From: Saxidomus purpurata
Lineage: Eukaryota > Mollusca > Bivalvia > Venerida > Veneridae
Reading direction: 5' to 3'
DNA length: 64,000 nt
NCBI GenBank assembly: GCA_022818135.1
Contig: JAFMSR010000014.1
Span: 45,326,924-45,390,923 of the forward strand
Shown: piece by piece, positions 52,518 to 64,000 of the stretch
How the letters are laid out: every line of letters begins with the position of its first letter
Position numbering within the stretch: position 1 is the first letter of the stretch
The notes under the pieces: model-generated
What the model saw: only the letters and a program-made list of their open reading frames with translations
Databases searched by the model: none
What the model was told of the DNA's origin: nothing
Translations under genes and position numbers: made by a program

Positions 52518-52876
52518 GGTGTTGCATATAAATGCACCCAAGTGCATGCCCTCTGTGACTCTTGTGTTGCATATATACTTATCCAAGTGCGTGCCCTCTT
52601 TGTCTCTTGTGTTGCATATAAATGCACCCAAGTGCATACCCTCTGTGACTCTTGTGTTGCATATAAATGAATCCAAGTGCATGCCATCTGTGACTCTTGT
52701 GTTGCATATATATGTATCCAAGTGCATGACATCTGTGACTCTTGTGTTGCATATATATGTGTCCAAGTGCATGCCTTCTGTGACTGTTGTGTTGCATATA
52801 TATGTGTCGGAGTGTATGTCCTCTGTGACTCATATATATTTATCAAAGTGCATACCCTCTCTGCCTCTTGTGTTGC
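52518..52876. repeat. 45-bp minisatellite, about 8 copies
   Basis: The unit holds GTGTTGCATATAAATGCACC, CAAGTGCATGCCCTCTGTGA and CTCTT. Copies at 52521 and 52566 show the 45-bp period. Being divisible by three, it yields spurious open frames on both strands (up to 157 codons). Confidence 0.92.
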
Positions 52877-53365
52877 AGAAAATTTGTGATAGCTTTGACT
52901 TTGTTTATATGGTTACAACCAGTATAATCACTCTGGTTTGAAGGTGTATAGGTGCTGCATAGGAAATCAGATAGACGCCTTGGCCCTTATGATGGCATTT
53001 TTCGGCGCAGCCGTATTAAGCTCGCTTTTGACCAGAAGTTCGGAACACTTAAACCGCCAATGAAATGACAAGTAGAATGTATAACATTTTTTTAAATGAG
53101 AAATTTACGCTGTGAGGCACCTTCGATTGGGTATAACCAGGTGCATAGAATGACTGAAAAAAAATTAAAAAGGACTGAAAAAGGACCGAAAAGCAGTTTA
53201 TGCAGACCGAAAACAACTTTTCTTTTCAAAAGATAAGGTACAATTTATAATTTAAGTTTTAAATACATGAAGGAATATGTAAATAGTGGATAATCAATCA
53301 GTACTAGCGATATAATATTATCTTTAGAAAAACAAGTTGTTTTCGGTAAGCAGTATTTGTTTTTA
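52877..53365. other. Flank, no gene seen
   Basis: Contains an A-rich patch with GGACTGAAAAAGGACCG near 53190. Nothing else recognised. Confidence 0.4.
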
Positions 53366-54712
53366 GCTCGACTATTCGGAGAATATGGAGAGCTATTACA
53401 GTCACTTGTGCGTCGGCGTCGGCGTTGCTTCTTTGGTTAAAGTTTTGCCTGCTAAGTACTATCATGCACATATCTCAGTAACCACTTATGATATTGACTT
53501 GAAACTTTGTTCATGTCTTTAGGGGTGTCATACAATCAAGTCAGATAACTCTTGTATAAATTTAGTACAAATTATGGCCCTTGTTTGACTTTGAAAATTT
53601 GGTTAAAGTTTTGCCTGTTAGGTACTATCATGCACATATTTCAGAAACCACTTATGATATTGAGTTGAAACTTCGTTAATGCCTCTAGGGGTGTCACACA
53701 GTCAAGTCAGATAACTCTTGTATAAATTTGGTACAAATTATGGCCCTTGTTTGACTTTGAAAATTTGGTTAAAGTTTTGCCTGCTAGGTACTAAATTTGC
53801 ACATATCCCAGTAACCACTTATGATATTGACTTGAAACTTTGTAAATGTCTTAAGGGGTGTCACAAAGTCATGTCAGATAACTCTTGTATCAATTTAGTG
53901 CAAATTATGGCCCTTGTTTGACTTTGAAAATTTGGTTAAAATTTTGCCTGCTAGGTACTATCATGCACATATCTCAGTAACCACTTATGATATTGACTTG
54001 AACTTTGTTAATGTCTTAAGGGGTGTCACACAGTCAAGTCAGATAACTCTTGTTTAAATTTAGTACAAATTATGGCCCTTGTTTGACTGAAAATTTGGTT
54101 AAAGTTTTGCCTGCTAGGTACTACAGACAGACCAGTAACCACTTATGATATTGACTTGAACTTTGTTAATGTCTTAAGGGGTGTCACACAGTCAAGTCAG
54201 ATAACTCTTGTATAAATTTAGTACAAATTATGGCCCTTGTTTGACTTTGAAAATTTGGTTAAAGTTTTGCCTGCTAGGTACTATCATGCACATATCTCAG
54301 TAACCACTTATGATATTGACTTGAAACTTTGTTAATGTCTTAAGGGGTGTCACACAGTCAAGACAGATAACTCTTGTTTAAATTTAGTGCAAATTATGGC
54401 CCTTGTTTGACTTTGAAAATTTGGTTAAAGTTTTGCATGCAAGGTACTATCATGCACATATCTCAGTAACCACTTATGGTAGTTATATCAAACTTAGCAA
54501 TAGTGTTCAGGGGTACATTTTGTATCAAACAATTAATTTACCAAAAATTAAATATATAGTGATAGATTTTGACTTTTTTTATGATTCAACTTTCCTAGTT
54601 TATACTTAATAGTTAGCAGAATTTTGTTTTGCTATTATACTGATAAAAGTTTGTTTTATTAGCAAGCACCCACAATAGTCGAGCTTGCTGTCTTATGGAC
54701 AGCTCTTGTTCT
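53366..54712. mobile_element. Hairpin-ended repeat, family E
   Basis: Starts TTAGCTCGACTATTCGGAG, then GTCGGCGTCGGCGTTG, then about seven subrepeats of roughly 160 bp with ATGGCCCTTGTTTGACTTTG. It ends AATAGTCGAGCTTGCTGTC, a loop, GGACAGCTCTTGTT. Confidence 0.65.
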
Positions 54713-56650
54713 TTCTTTTATGGTCATTTTACTTGATTTGTAAGGCGATATTTACAAATTTCTTCATTTATCCACTGACCTAAATATTTACCAAAAATTG
54801 TGTCGACTATCTTTTTTTAAGGTAGTTCTTGTTTAGACTGCCCTGGGTCTTGTAGATGGGATTGCTGAGAGAAGTAAACGGTTATAGTTCAGATCTCAAA
54901 GTTCCAGTCATTTCTCAGTGTTTGTTTCTTGTATTAAGTAAGCTGCAGCTATATTTCTATACTTCCAATTGGTAGTGAAATATTCTAAAACTGTTTTGTT
55001 GCAGTTATCACACCTGGATTAACCTTTACTTACCATAAATTTGTTTTGCCTAAATTCAATTTCCTTATAATACACCCTCTAACTTTTGATTCTAAAAATG
55101 TATCTATTTTGGCTACACCCTCATATAAAACAAGATACAATCATAAAGTGACAAAGACTAACATTGTTTGTTAAAGGATACTTCATAGTCCAACAAAGCA
55201 CTGCTCATCTCACTTTTTCTAAAATTTGTTAGATACAAAACTATAAGCAGAAAAAGAAATTGATACAGATATTTTTGAAATTTGAATAGAGATAATAAAT
55301 ATGGAAGAATGAATGTTATCAAATCTGAAATAGATAATATGTATAGGAGGAATACAGGGGCAGAAAAAGCATCCCCGAGTTGAATTCATAAGTGGTAATG
55401 CCTTAAAAATGTATTGTCCATTACAAGGTATATTTTGTTTATGTTGTGCCTTACAAGAGTTAACTCCCTTTATCATTCAGGTATAATGGTATTAGTATTA
55501 CAGCTTTGTGTAATGATCTTGCTACAGGATTATTTGTAGTTTGCTTTCATATTATCATACAGATCGACAATTTGTTTATACTTTTTTTAGTGAATGCACA
55601 ATATATATACTGAGTCTATGTACCAGTTCCTCACCTTTTCTTTCTTACACATACCAGCTACAGTATGCTTTGTGACTAAAGTAGAACTGTGATTTCTGAG
55701 TTGCTGAAACAAGTGCGCTTACACAAAGAGATGTATGGATTAAAGTCTCAGGACCACAATTACAAGTAGCTCTTATTTTACCCAGAAAAATTTCTTACCT
55801 GACAAAAACATTCATAACTTTGCATTTTGAATCCAAAAGAACATGTAAGAAAAGTAGCGCAGTATTTTTTTCAATGATATTGCAAAAAATAAGAAAGGCT
55901 TTCTGACAGCTATTTCTCATGACGAAAACGACTTGAATACAAAAGAAAAGCATAATGTCAACATTGTTTTTAAACCAGCTGTTAAGTCAACCATCAATTA
56001 ACATTCAGTTTTAAAAAAAGTTTCTTAGTGACCCACACTAGTGGAATAGTTTGACTTTGCTTTGAAGAGTTTTCAGTCATCATTGTCTTGAATGCAAAAA
56101 AACTCTTTGAAATTGTACAAATATACTGTTACTGTCAGAGTTAATCAACTGTTAGCTTAACCCTCGGTTCAAGTTTCGAACACATTGCATGGTTCAGTGC
56201 TAGAAGACTTTGATCAAAGTGACGCACTGTTATAGTTATAAATTATCACAGAGAAAATTGTAAGTTTTTAAATGTATTGAATTTATATTTTAGAAATTTT
56301 AATCACCAGTGATGTTTGATTCATTTTCTATGCATAAAGTAAACTTGTTTATACATGTAACATTTATTATGTGTTATATTGCTTATTCTATTGAAGCAGC
56401 AGCGAACGATAATTAGAAGCTGGAAGTGTATGAATGAAATTAAATTTTGTGAATAATTTAAAATTGGCCGGGTGTCAAAGCCCTGGAAAGTAATTAAATT
56501 TACACATTTCTGAAAAACCGTAGCTCGTTTATATTACACATGTATGAAGCTCAGTAGTGCCAGAATTACATTTATGTAAAATTACTGGGTTCTCATCATC
56601 TAATGCCCCTTATTTTTCCGGTCCTTAGCCCTAGCTAAGGTTTTAGTTTT
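54713..56650. other. Unique flank, no gene seen
   Basis: About 1.9 kb of AT-rich sequence. Short frames (for example minus 55219-55476) show no recognisable protein feature or splice context. Confidence 0.45.
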
Positions 56651-56909
56651 TGATTTTTAGCTCGCTCAAGTGCTCAGGTGAATTATTGTGATTGCCTGGT
56701 GTTTGTCGTCTGTGTGTTTGTTCCTCTGTTCACACTTGTGTATGCAAAAGAAGGCTGTATTTTTCACTGGATTTTCATGAAACTTAGTCAGAATGGCAGC
56801 CTTAATAAAATCTAGGTCGAGTTCCAATATGGGTCATCTGGCAACAAAAACTAGGTCACGTGGTCAAATCATAGAAAAACATTGTGTATGAAATAAGGGT
56901 TACATTTTT

Positions 56910-57134
56910 AGCTCACCTGGCTTTGCCAGGGTGATCTTTTCTAATGATGATTTTTCGTTGTCTCTCGTCCATCAACATTTTGATTCAAAAGACATCTCCA
57001 CAGAAATCACTGGGCAAATGTTGATAAAACTATGCAGGGATGTTCCTTGCATGAAGTTCTACCAAAATTGTTCAAAGAATTCCTGTGTATTATTGGCAAT
57101 TGATATACAGGTGAGCCATCTTGGCCCTCTTGTT
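56910..57134. mobile_element. Nested family A copy 1
   Basis: AGCTCACCTGGCTTTGCCAG (5' hairpin) to CATCTTGGCCCTCTTGTT. Inserted between TACATTTTT and ATTGGATCT of the host repeat. Internally shortened (225 bp). Confidence 0.65.
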
Positions 57135-57274
57135 ATTGGATCTTGATGAACCTTGGTCCATATGATTGCCTGATTTAAATATAGGTTAGAATATAGGTCA
57201 TCTTGGGTCAAAAACTAGTTCACCCCGTCAAATAATAGAAAAAACATTGTGTATGCAATAGATATTGCATTTTC

Positions 57275-57723
57275 AGCTCACTTTTAGGATGTATGATTGT
57301 CCGTCCTCTGTTGTCCGCCAACATTTTGCTTCAAAAGACCTCTCCTCTGAAACCACTTGGCCAATGTTGATGAAACTTGGCAGGGATGTTCTTTGCATGA
57401 AGTTCTACCAAAATTGTTAAAAGAATTAAAAGATTCTATGCAGAACTCTGGTTGCTATGGCAACAATTAGGAAACACTTTTAAAAATCTTCTTCTCTGAA
57501 ACCACAAGGCCTAGAACCCGGGGGTCACTTGGTATATAAAAACTTAAAAAATCTTTTCCTTAACCACAAGGCTTCGAGCTTTGATAGTTGGTATGTAACA
57601 TTTGCTAGTGGTCTGATACCAACTTTGTTCAAATCATTCCCCTTGGGTCAAAATTGACCACTATCTTAGGTAAGTGCACTGGTACTCAGGTGAGCGATAT
57701 AGGGCCAATTTGGCCCTCTTGTT
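57275..57723. mobile_element. Nested family A copy 2
   Basis: AGCTCACTTTTAGGATG to GGGCCAATTTGGCCCTCTTG and TT. Inserted between GCATTTTC and CATTGGATCT of the host repeat. Confidence 0.65.
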
Positions 57724-58310
57724 CATTGGATCTTAATGAAACTTGGTCAGAATGATTATCTTGATGAAATCTAGGTCATCTTGGGTCAGAAATTAGGTCA
57801 ACCACTCAAATCATAGAAAAAACATTGTGTATGCAATGGAGTCTTCATTTTTCACTGGAACTTTATGAAATTTGATCAGAATGACAGTCATGATGAAATC
57901 AAGGTCGAGTTTGTATAGGGGTCATCTAGGGTAAAAAACTAGGTCACCCGGTCAAATCATAGAAAAACCTTGTGTATGCAACAGAGGTTGCATTTTTCAA
58001 TGAATCTTCGTGAAACTTCGTAAGTATGATTGTCTTGGTGAATTTTAAGGCCAGGTTGAATAAGGGTCAATAAGGTTAAAAACTAAGTCACCTGGTTAAG
58101 TCATAGAAAAACCTTGTGTATGCAATAGAGGTTACATTTTTTTTTTGGGATGTTCACGAAATTTGAATAGAATGATTGCCTTGATGAAATATAGGTCGAG
58201 TTTGAATATGAATTATCTGTTATTATCTGTTATTTATATTGTAAAATACTAGGTCACACGGTAAAATCATAGAAAAACCTTGTGTATGCCATGGAGGTGA
58301 CATTTACTAC

Positions 58311-58708
58311 CCAATCAATTAATCTATCAATTAATTTATTATGGTCTAATAGTGCTGTTATATGTTTGATAAACTCATTTTTCTATATTTATAAACAGAT
58401 CGAATAAAGTTATATGACTGTTTACTTTAGTTGTGCTTACTGTGTGCCACATCAAGAATGCTAAGATGGTTATACGGACTTATAAACACACGTGTATAAT
58501 AGTAAACCTCTTCAAAGACAACAGTGTCTGAATATATGTAATGTGTTTCTATGTATATTTTAGTGTTTTATTTGTGGATAAATACTATTTTCTTAACTTC
58601 AGTTGTAGTTTACCCTTACCAAACTAGCGAATGTTTTGTAAACACTGTACATGACGTCATGTTTCTTTTGGGTTTTAAGCTAGGCTTTTACACGATAGTA
58701 GGATTTTT
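58311..58708. other. Unique flank
   Basis: No gene or repeat recognised. Confidence 0.4.
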
Positions 58709-59958
58709 AGCTCGACTATTCGAAGAATAAGGAGGCTATTGCACTCGCCCTGGCGTCGGCGTCGGTGTCGGCGTCGGCGTCGGCGTCTGCGTCTGCGTTG
58801 GTTAAAGTTTTTTATAAAGTCAGATATCTTGAATACTATCAAAGGTATTGACTTGAAACTCAAACTATATGTTTACCATCAACATCTACACCTGAGGAAA
58901 CAATCCCCATAACTCTGTTTTGATTTTTGACAGATTTATGCCCCTTTTTAACTTAGAATTTTTGGTATAAGTTTTTTATAAATTCAAATATCTTGAATAC
59001 TATCAAAGGTATTGACTTGAAACTCAAAGTATGTGTTTACCATCAACATCTACACCTGAGGAAACAATCCCCATAACTCTGTTTTGATTTTTGACAGATT
59101 TATGCCCCTTTTTGACTTAGAATTTTTGGTAAAAGTTTTTTGTAAATTCAAATATCTTGAATACTATCAAAGGTATTGACTTGAAACTCAAAATATATGT
59201 TTACCATCAACATCTACACCTGAGAAAACAATCCCCATAACTCTGTTTTGATTTTTGACAGATTTATATCCCTTTTTAACTTAGAATTTTTGGTAAAGTT
59301 TTATAAAGTCAATATCTTGAATACTATCAAACGTATTGACTTGAAACTCAAAGTATGTGTCAACCATCAACATCTACACCTGAGGAAACAATCCCCATAA
59401 CTCTGTTTTGATTTTTGATAGATTTGTGTCCCTTTTTAACTTTTGAATTTTTTGTTAAAGATAGAATACTATCAAACGTATTTACTTGAAACTTAAAATG
59501 TATGTTTACTGTCAACATCTTCACCAATGTTTTTGATTTTTGACATATTTATGACCTTTTTAACTTAGAATTTTGTCACAGTTTTTACCATACTAATATG
59601 GAAATACTCAAAATGGCTTTCTTTTTGAAATGTCATAGAATAATTATGCGCATGTAGCGGTCATGCTTTTTAATTCTATACATATCAATTTTGAAAAGTT
59701 ACAAAATTATTCATGATCAAATATACAAGGTCATGTATTTCTTTGAAATTATCCCCCCATCCTCCCTCCAGTTGGCTTGCAGAATCCAGAGTAAGGCTTT
59801 GAATGCAATGTACATTTACAAAGGTCTTTGAACAAGTTTCATATCTTTGACCTTAATTCTTATAAACAATTACACAATACTCCTGTTCTTAGACAAAAAC
59901 TTTTTTTTACCAACAAGCTTTCGAATAGTCGAGCGTGCTGTCATGTGACAGCTCTTGT
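58709..59958. mobile_element. Hairpin-ended repeat, family E
   Basis: Starts TTAGCTCGACTATTCGAAG with a (GGCGTC)n run at 58751-58800, then subrepeats with ACTATCAAAGGTATTGACTT. It ends CGAATAGTCGAGCGTGCTGT then CATGTGACAGCTCTTGTT. Confidence 0.65.
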
Positions 59959-60069
59959 TATTGATCCCCCTACAGAGGTCACGTGCAGTAATCACGATAT
60001 CTATCAACATTTGCATTTTGCATATGAGATGTCGTTTGTAAGCCTTCTCATAAGATGTTGATATACCTA

Positions 60070-60530
60070 GCATATGCTCAGGGTGAGCTATAAGAATCGC
60101 CTGCCGTCCGGTGTACGGTGTCTGTTAACATTTTACTTCAAATGACATTTCCATTGCTTGACGGAAGTTTATGTTGTATGGTGTGGATGATCCTTGGATG
60201 TTCCTCTACTAAAGTATGATTTTTGTTGAGCTGAGGTAAAAAAAAAATGGTTGTACTTCCGTTAACATTTTCCTTCAAACGACATCTCTGAAACCACAAA
60301 ACCACAGGGCCAATGTTGATGAAACTTGGCAGGGATGTTCCTTGCATAAAGCACTCTCATAGTTGTTCAAATTATTTCATTTCATGCAGAACTCTGGTTG
60401 CTATGGCAACAAATAGGAACAACTTTGAAAAGCTTCTTAAGAACAGGAAGACATAGAGCGTAGATATGTGGCATTGCATAGTGGACCTCTACCAAGGTTT
60501 GTTCAAATTATGACCCCGAGTCAAAATTGA
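60070..60530. mobile_element. Family A repeat, truncated
   Basis: AGCATATGCTCAGGGTGAGC, then GCCGTCCGGTGTACGGTGTC, GATGAAACTTGGCAGGGATG and CATGCAGAACTCTGGTTGC. The end is replaced by the family F element. Confidence 0.55.
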
Positions 60531-60538
60531 CAGTTTTT

Positions 60539-63096
60539 TTATCCCCCCGCCGAAGACAAAGGGGATATTAGTAATGGTCTCCGTCCGTCCGTCCGTGATT
60601 CCATCCCAATTTTGTCTGGAGCATAACTCCAGAAGTACGTGAGCGATTTTCTTCAAACTTCATACACTGACAGAGCACATTGGGAGGAAGTGCAGTGTGG
60701 AAGAACAATAACTCTACCTTGCCTACTTTTAGAGTTATTCCCCTTTATCAGATTTACTTTAAAAGTTTTTTTCCAGAGCATAACTCCAAAAGTACTTGAG
60801 GGGTTTACTTCAAACTTAATACACTGATAAAGCACATTTGTAGGAAGTACAGTGTGAAAGAACAATAACTCTACCTTGCCTACCTTTAGAGTTATTCCCC
60901 TTTATCAGATTTACTTGTCCGAAGCATAACTCCAAAAGTACTTGAGGGATTTTCTTCAAACTTAATACACTGACATAGCACATTGGTAGGAAGTGCAGTG
61001 TGCAAGAACAATAACTCTACCTTGCCTACTTTTAGAGTTATTCCCCTTTATCAGATTTACTTTAAAAGTTTTTGTCCAGAGCATAACTCCAAAAGTACTT
61101 GAGGGATTTACTTCAAACTTAATACACTGATATAGCACATTGGTAAGAAGTGCAGTGTGCAAGAACAATAACTCTACCTTGCCTACTTTTAGAGTTATTC
61201 CCCTTTATCAGATTTACTTGTCCGAAGCATAACTCCAAAAGTACTTGAGGGATTTTCTTCAAACTTAATACACTGACATAGCACATTGGTAGGAAGTGCA
61301 GTGTGCAAGAACAATAACTCTACCTTGCCTACTTTTAGAGTTATTCCCCTTTATCAGATTTACTTTAAAAGTTTTGTCCAGAGCATAACTCCAAAAGTAC
61401 TAGAGGGAATTTCTTCAAACTTAATACACTGATATTGCACATTTGTAGGAAGTGCAGTGTGCAAGAACAATAACTCTACCTTGCCTACTTTTAGAGTTAT
61501 TCCCCTTTATCAGATTTACTTGTCCTAAGCATAACTCCAAAAGTACTTGAGGGATTTTCTTCAAACTTAATACACTGACATAGCACATTGGTAGGAAGTG
61601 CAGTGTGTAAGAACAATGACTCTACCTTGCCTACTTTTAGAGTTATTCCCCTTTATCAGATTTACTTTAAAATTTTTGTCCAGAGCATAACTCTAAAAGT
61701 ACTTGAGGGATTTTCTTCAAACTTAATACACTGACAAAGCACATTGGTAGGAAGTGCAGTATGCAAGAACAATAACTCTACCTTGCCTACTTTTAGAGTT
61801 ATTCCCCTTTATCAGATTTACTTTAAAAGTTTTGTCCAGAGCATAACTCCAAAAGTACTTGAGGGATTTTCTTCAAACTTAATACACTGACATAGCACAT
61901 TGGTAGGAAGTGCAGTGTGCAAGAACAATAACTCTACCTTGCCTACTTTTAGAGTTATTCCCCTTTATCAGATTTACTTGTCCGAAGCATAACTCCAAAA
62001 GTACTTGAGGGATTTTCTTCAAACTTAATACACTGACATAGCACATTGGTAGGAAGTACAGTGTGCAAATACAGTAACTCTACCTTGCCTATTTTTAGAG
62101 TTATTCCCCTTTATCAGATTTACTTTAAAATTTTTGTCCAGAGCATAACTCTAAAAGTACTTGAGGGATTTACTTCAAACTTAATACACTGACATAGCAC
62201 ATTGGTAGGAAGTGCAGTGTGCAAGAACAATAACTCTACCTTGCCTACTTTTAGAGTTATTCCCTTTTATCAGATTTACTTGAAAAACAAATTCCAGAGC
62301 ATAACTCCAAAAGTACTTGAGGGATTTTCTTCAAACTTAATACACTGATATAGCACATGTGTAGGAAGTGCCGTGTGCAAAAACAATAACTCTACCTTGC
62401 CTACTTTTAGAGTTATTCCCCTTTATCAGATTTACTTGTCCGAAGCATAACTCCAAAAGTACTTGAGGGATTTTCTTCAAACTTAATACACTGACATAGC
62501 ACATTGGTAGGAAGTGCAGTGTGCAAGAACAATAACTCTACCTTGCCTATTTTTAGAGTTATTCCCCTTTATCAGATTTACTTTAAAATTTTTGTCCTAG
62601 AGCATAACTCTAAAAGTACTTGAGGGATTTTCTTCAAACTTAATACACTGACATAGCACATTGGTAGGAAGTGCAGTGTGCAAGAACAATAACTCTACCT
62701 TGCCTTCTTTTAGAGTTATTCCCCTTTATCAGATTTACTTGAAAATAATTTCCGGAGCATAACTCCAAAAGTACTTGAGGGATTTTCTTCAAACTTAATA
62801 CACTGACATAGCACATTGGTAGGAAATGCAGTGTGCAAAAACAATAACTCTATCTTGCCTACTTTTAGTCAAATAGAAAAATATCATACCTATACTGATA
62901 ATGAACATTAATATAATTTTGCAAACCTCTTCATTGCCTTATTCTTTTTCCAGTTACTTGAAAACTGTACTCAGCATGATCATAACTATACGGCTTTTTA
63001 AGGATTTCCTCTCACCAAGTAAAATGTACGAAAGTACAACCTTCAGGTAACTTCTTCCCAGCGGGGGGATTAACCATGTGTAACATGGCTCTTGTT
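60539..63096. mobile_element. Hairpin-ended repeat, family F, with 16-odd internal units
   Basis: Starts TATCCCCCCGCCGAAGACAA and GGGGATATTAG, with a CCGTCCGTCCGT run. Units carry CATAACTCCAAAAGTACTTG and GAACAATAACTCTACCTTGC. Successive TTTATCAG sites at 60744, 60901, 61047 and 61204 are spaced 157, 146, 157, showing a dimeric period of about 303 bp. It ends CAGCGGGGGGATTAACCATG then TGTAACATGGCTCTTGTT. Confidence 0.7.
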
Positions 63097-63657
63097 ACAT
63101 AGGGTTTTATAAGAAAACTTCTCTAGAACCACAAGGCTTAAGAGCTTAAATATTTAGCATGTAGCATTTCCTAGTGAAACATACCAATTAATTTCTAGTT
63201 AAGACCATCAGAAACCATGTTAATACTTAAAATGATGTAAAAACATAGAAAACCAATTTGTCTTAAAATTGCATTGACACCCACTATTTCATAACTGTAC
63301 CACAGCATGTAGGATTGCTTACTGGACCTCTACCAAGGTTGTTCTACCAAGTCATTTCTGATCATTTTGGTTTTATTACACATTTTAGGCCATCAAAACA
63401 TAGTATTTAGTGTTGTTCATTACATAGTATATAGCCTGATAAACCCAGGATTTGGTTGTCTTTGCTTGGCATTCTGGGTATTCCAAAAATATTGCCATGC
63501 AGAATGCTTATATAATGCTAATGGTTTTCCACAATCTAAAATACTTATAAGACTTTACAAAAGACATCATTCAGTGGAATTTCTTTCTGACATGTTTACA
63601 AAATTTGCATTTAGTTTGTTTTGTACGGTGTCCGTGAAGTGACATGTGATACAGTTT
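63097..63657. other. Flank, no gene seen
   Basis: Begins with a family A scrap (ACCACAAGGCTTAAGAGC). The 91-codon frame at 63367-63642 has no recognised feature. Confidence 0.4.
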
Positions 63658-63871
63658 TAGCTCGATTTTTCTATGAAAAGGGGAGCTATCCTACTCGCCC
63701 CGGCGTCGGCGTTGGCGTCACACCTTGGTTAAGTTTTTCGTACCACCCCACTTTATTTCAAAAGTATTAGAGGTATGGCTTTGAAACTTACCATACTTGT
63801 TTACCATCATAACCTCCATCTACAGACAAGAGTACATAACTCTGTCAAGGTTTTTGACAGAATTATGGCCC
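63658..63871. mobile_element. Family E repeat, interrupted
   Basis: TTAGCTCGATTTTTCTATG, GGGGAGCTATCCTACTCGCC, GGCGTCGGCGTTGGCG; broken at ATTATGGCCCGTT by the next element. Confidence 0.6.
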
Positions 63872-64000
63872 GTTTATACCCCCAAAACGAAGTTTAGGGG
63901 GGTATATAGGAGTCACCCGGTGGTTGGTCGGTCGGTCGGTCGGTTGGTCGGTCGGTCGGTCGGGCGGTCTGTTGCATTTTCCTTGTCCGGAGCATAACTT
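63872..64000. mobile_element. Family D' repeat (runs off the window)
   Basis: TATACCCCCAAAACGAAG, GGAGTCACCCGGTGGTTGG, a (GGTC)n run and TTGTCCGGAGCATAACTT match the start of 32640-34037. Confidence 0.65.

Larger units (their letters stand above)
56655..58310. mobile_element. Family C repeat with two nested family A insertions
   Basis: Starts TTTTAGCTCGCTCAAGTGC and carries ACCTTGTGTATGCAATAG and AAAACTAGGTCACCCGGTC subrepeats. It is interrupted at 56910-57134 and 57275-57723. Confidence 0.6.

Noticed and set aside
52468..52941. 157-codon frame with MHAICDSC/VLHIYVSKCMPS-type repeats
   Set aside because: The 45-bp minisatellite unit is divisible by three; frames occur on both strands.
58675..58863. 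Minus-strand frame with a run of arginines
   Set aside because: Translation of the (GGCGTC)n run in a family E repeat.

Overview
This is a eukaryotic nuclear window. It is AT-rich, has GT-AG introns, and is packed with minisatellites and non-autonomous transposable elements. The interspersed repeat families (5' ends such as AGCTCACCTG and ATACCCCCAAAACGAAG, subrepeats of about 150 bp, 3' ends with a hairpin then CTTGTT or CTAGTT) look like those of bivalve mollusc genomes, so a clam-like bivalve is my best inference; the sequence alone does not prove it.

One protein-coding gene can be supported, on the + strand. It enters the window already in progress and ends at a stop codon at 47810-47812. 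I reconstruct nine exons: 2301-2521, 10682-10742, 14022-14177, 24237-26115, 31392-31596, 35197-35330, 42893-43005, 46256-46399 and 47687-47812. Every junction is GT-AG, the phases agree throughout, and the total is 3039 nt (1012 residues plus stop). The product is a signalling-scaffold-like protein: most of a PH domain (residues 1 to about 94), a long acidic, Ser-rich, probably disordered middle with SH3-ligand and Tyr motifs (about 95-772), and two C-terminal PDZ-like domains in a syntenin-like tandem (about 820-1000). The N-terminus lies before the window. I do not recognise a standard gene symbol.

Most of the rest is repeat. Nearly every intron has its own minisatellite: 26-bp and 51-bp arrays upstream of the first visible exon, 18-bp arrays in intron 1, 47-bp in intron 2, 70-bp in intron 3, 43-bp in intron 5, 18/36-bp and 35-bp in intron 6, about 41-bp in intron 7 and about 20-bp in intron 8. 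Arrays of 49 and 45 bp lie in the 3' flank. Two arrays (introns 5 and 8) carry, in every unit, a copy of the gene's own adjacent splice site.

Over these lie DNA elements with recognisable ends (hAT-like with an 8-bp target duplication, Tc1/mariner-like with TA, and several unclassified inverted-repeat elements) and at least six families of hairpin-ended, Helentron/pearl-like repeats, often nested. From 47.9 kb to the end I see no further gene, only downstream flank and repeats.
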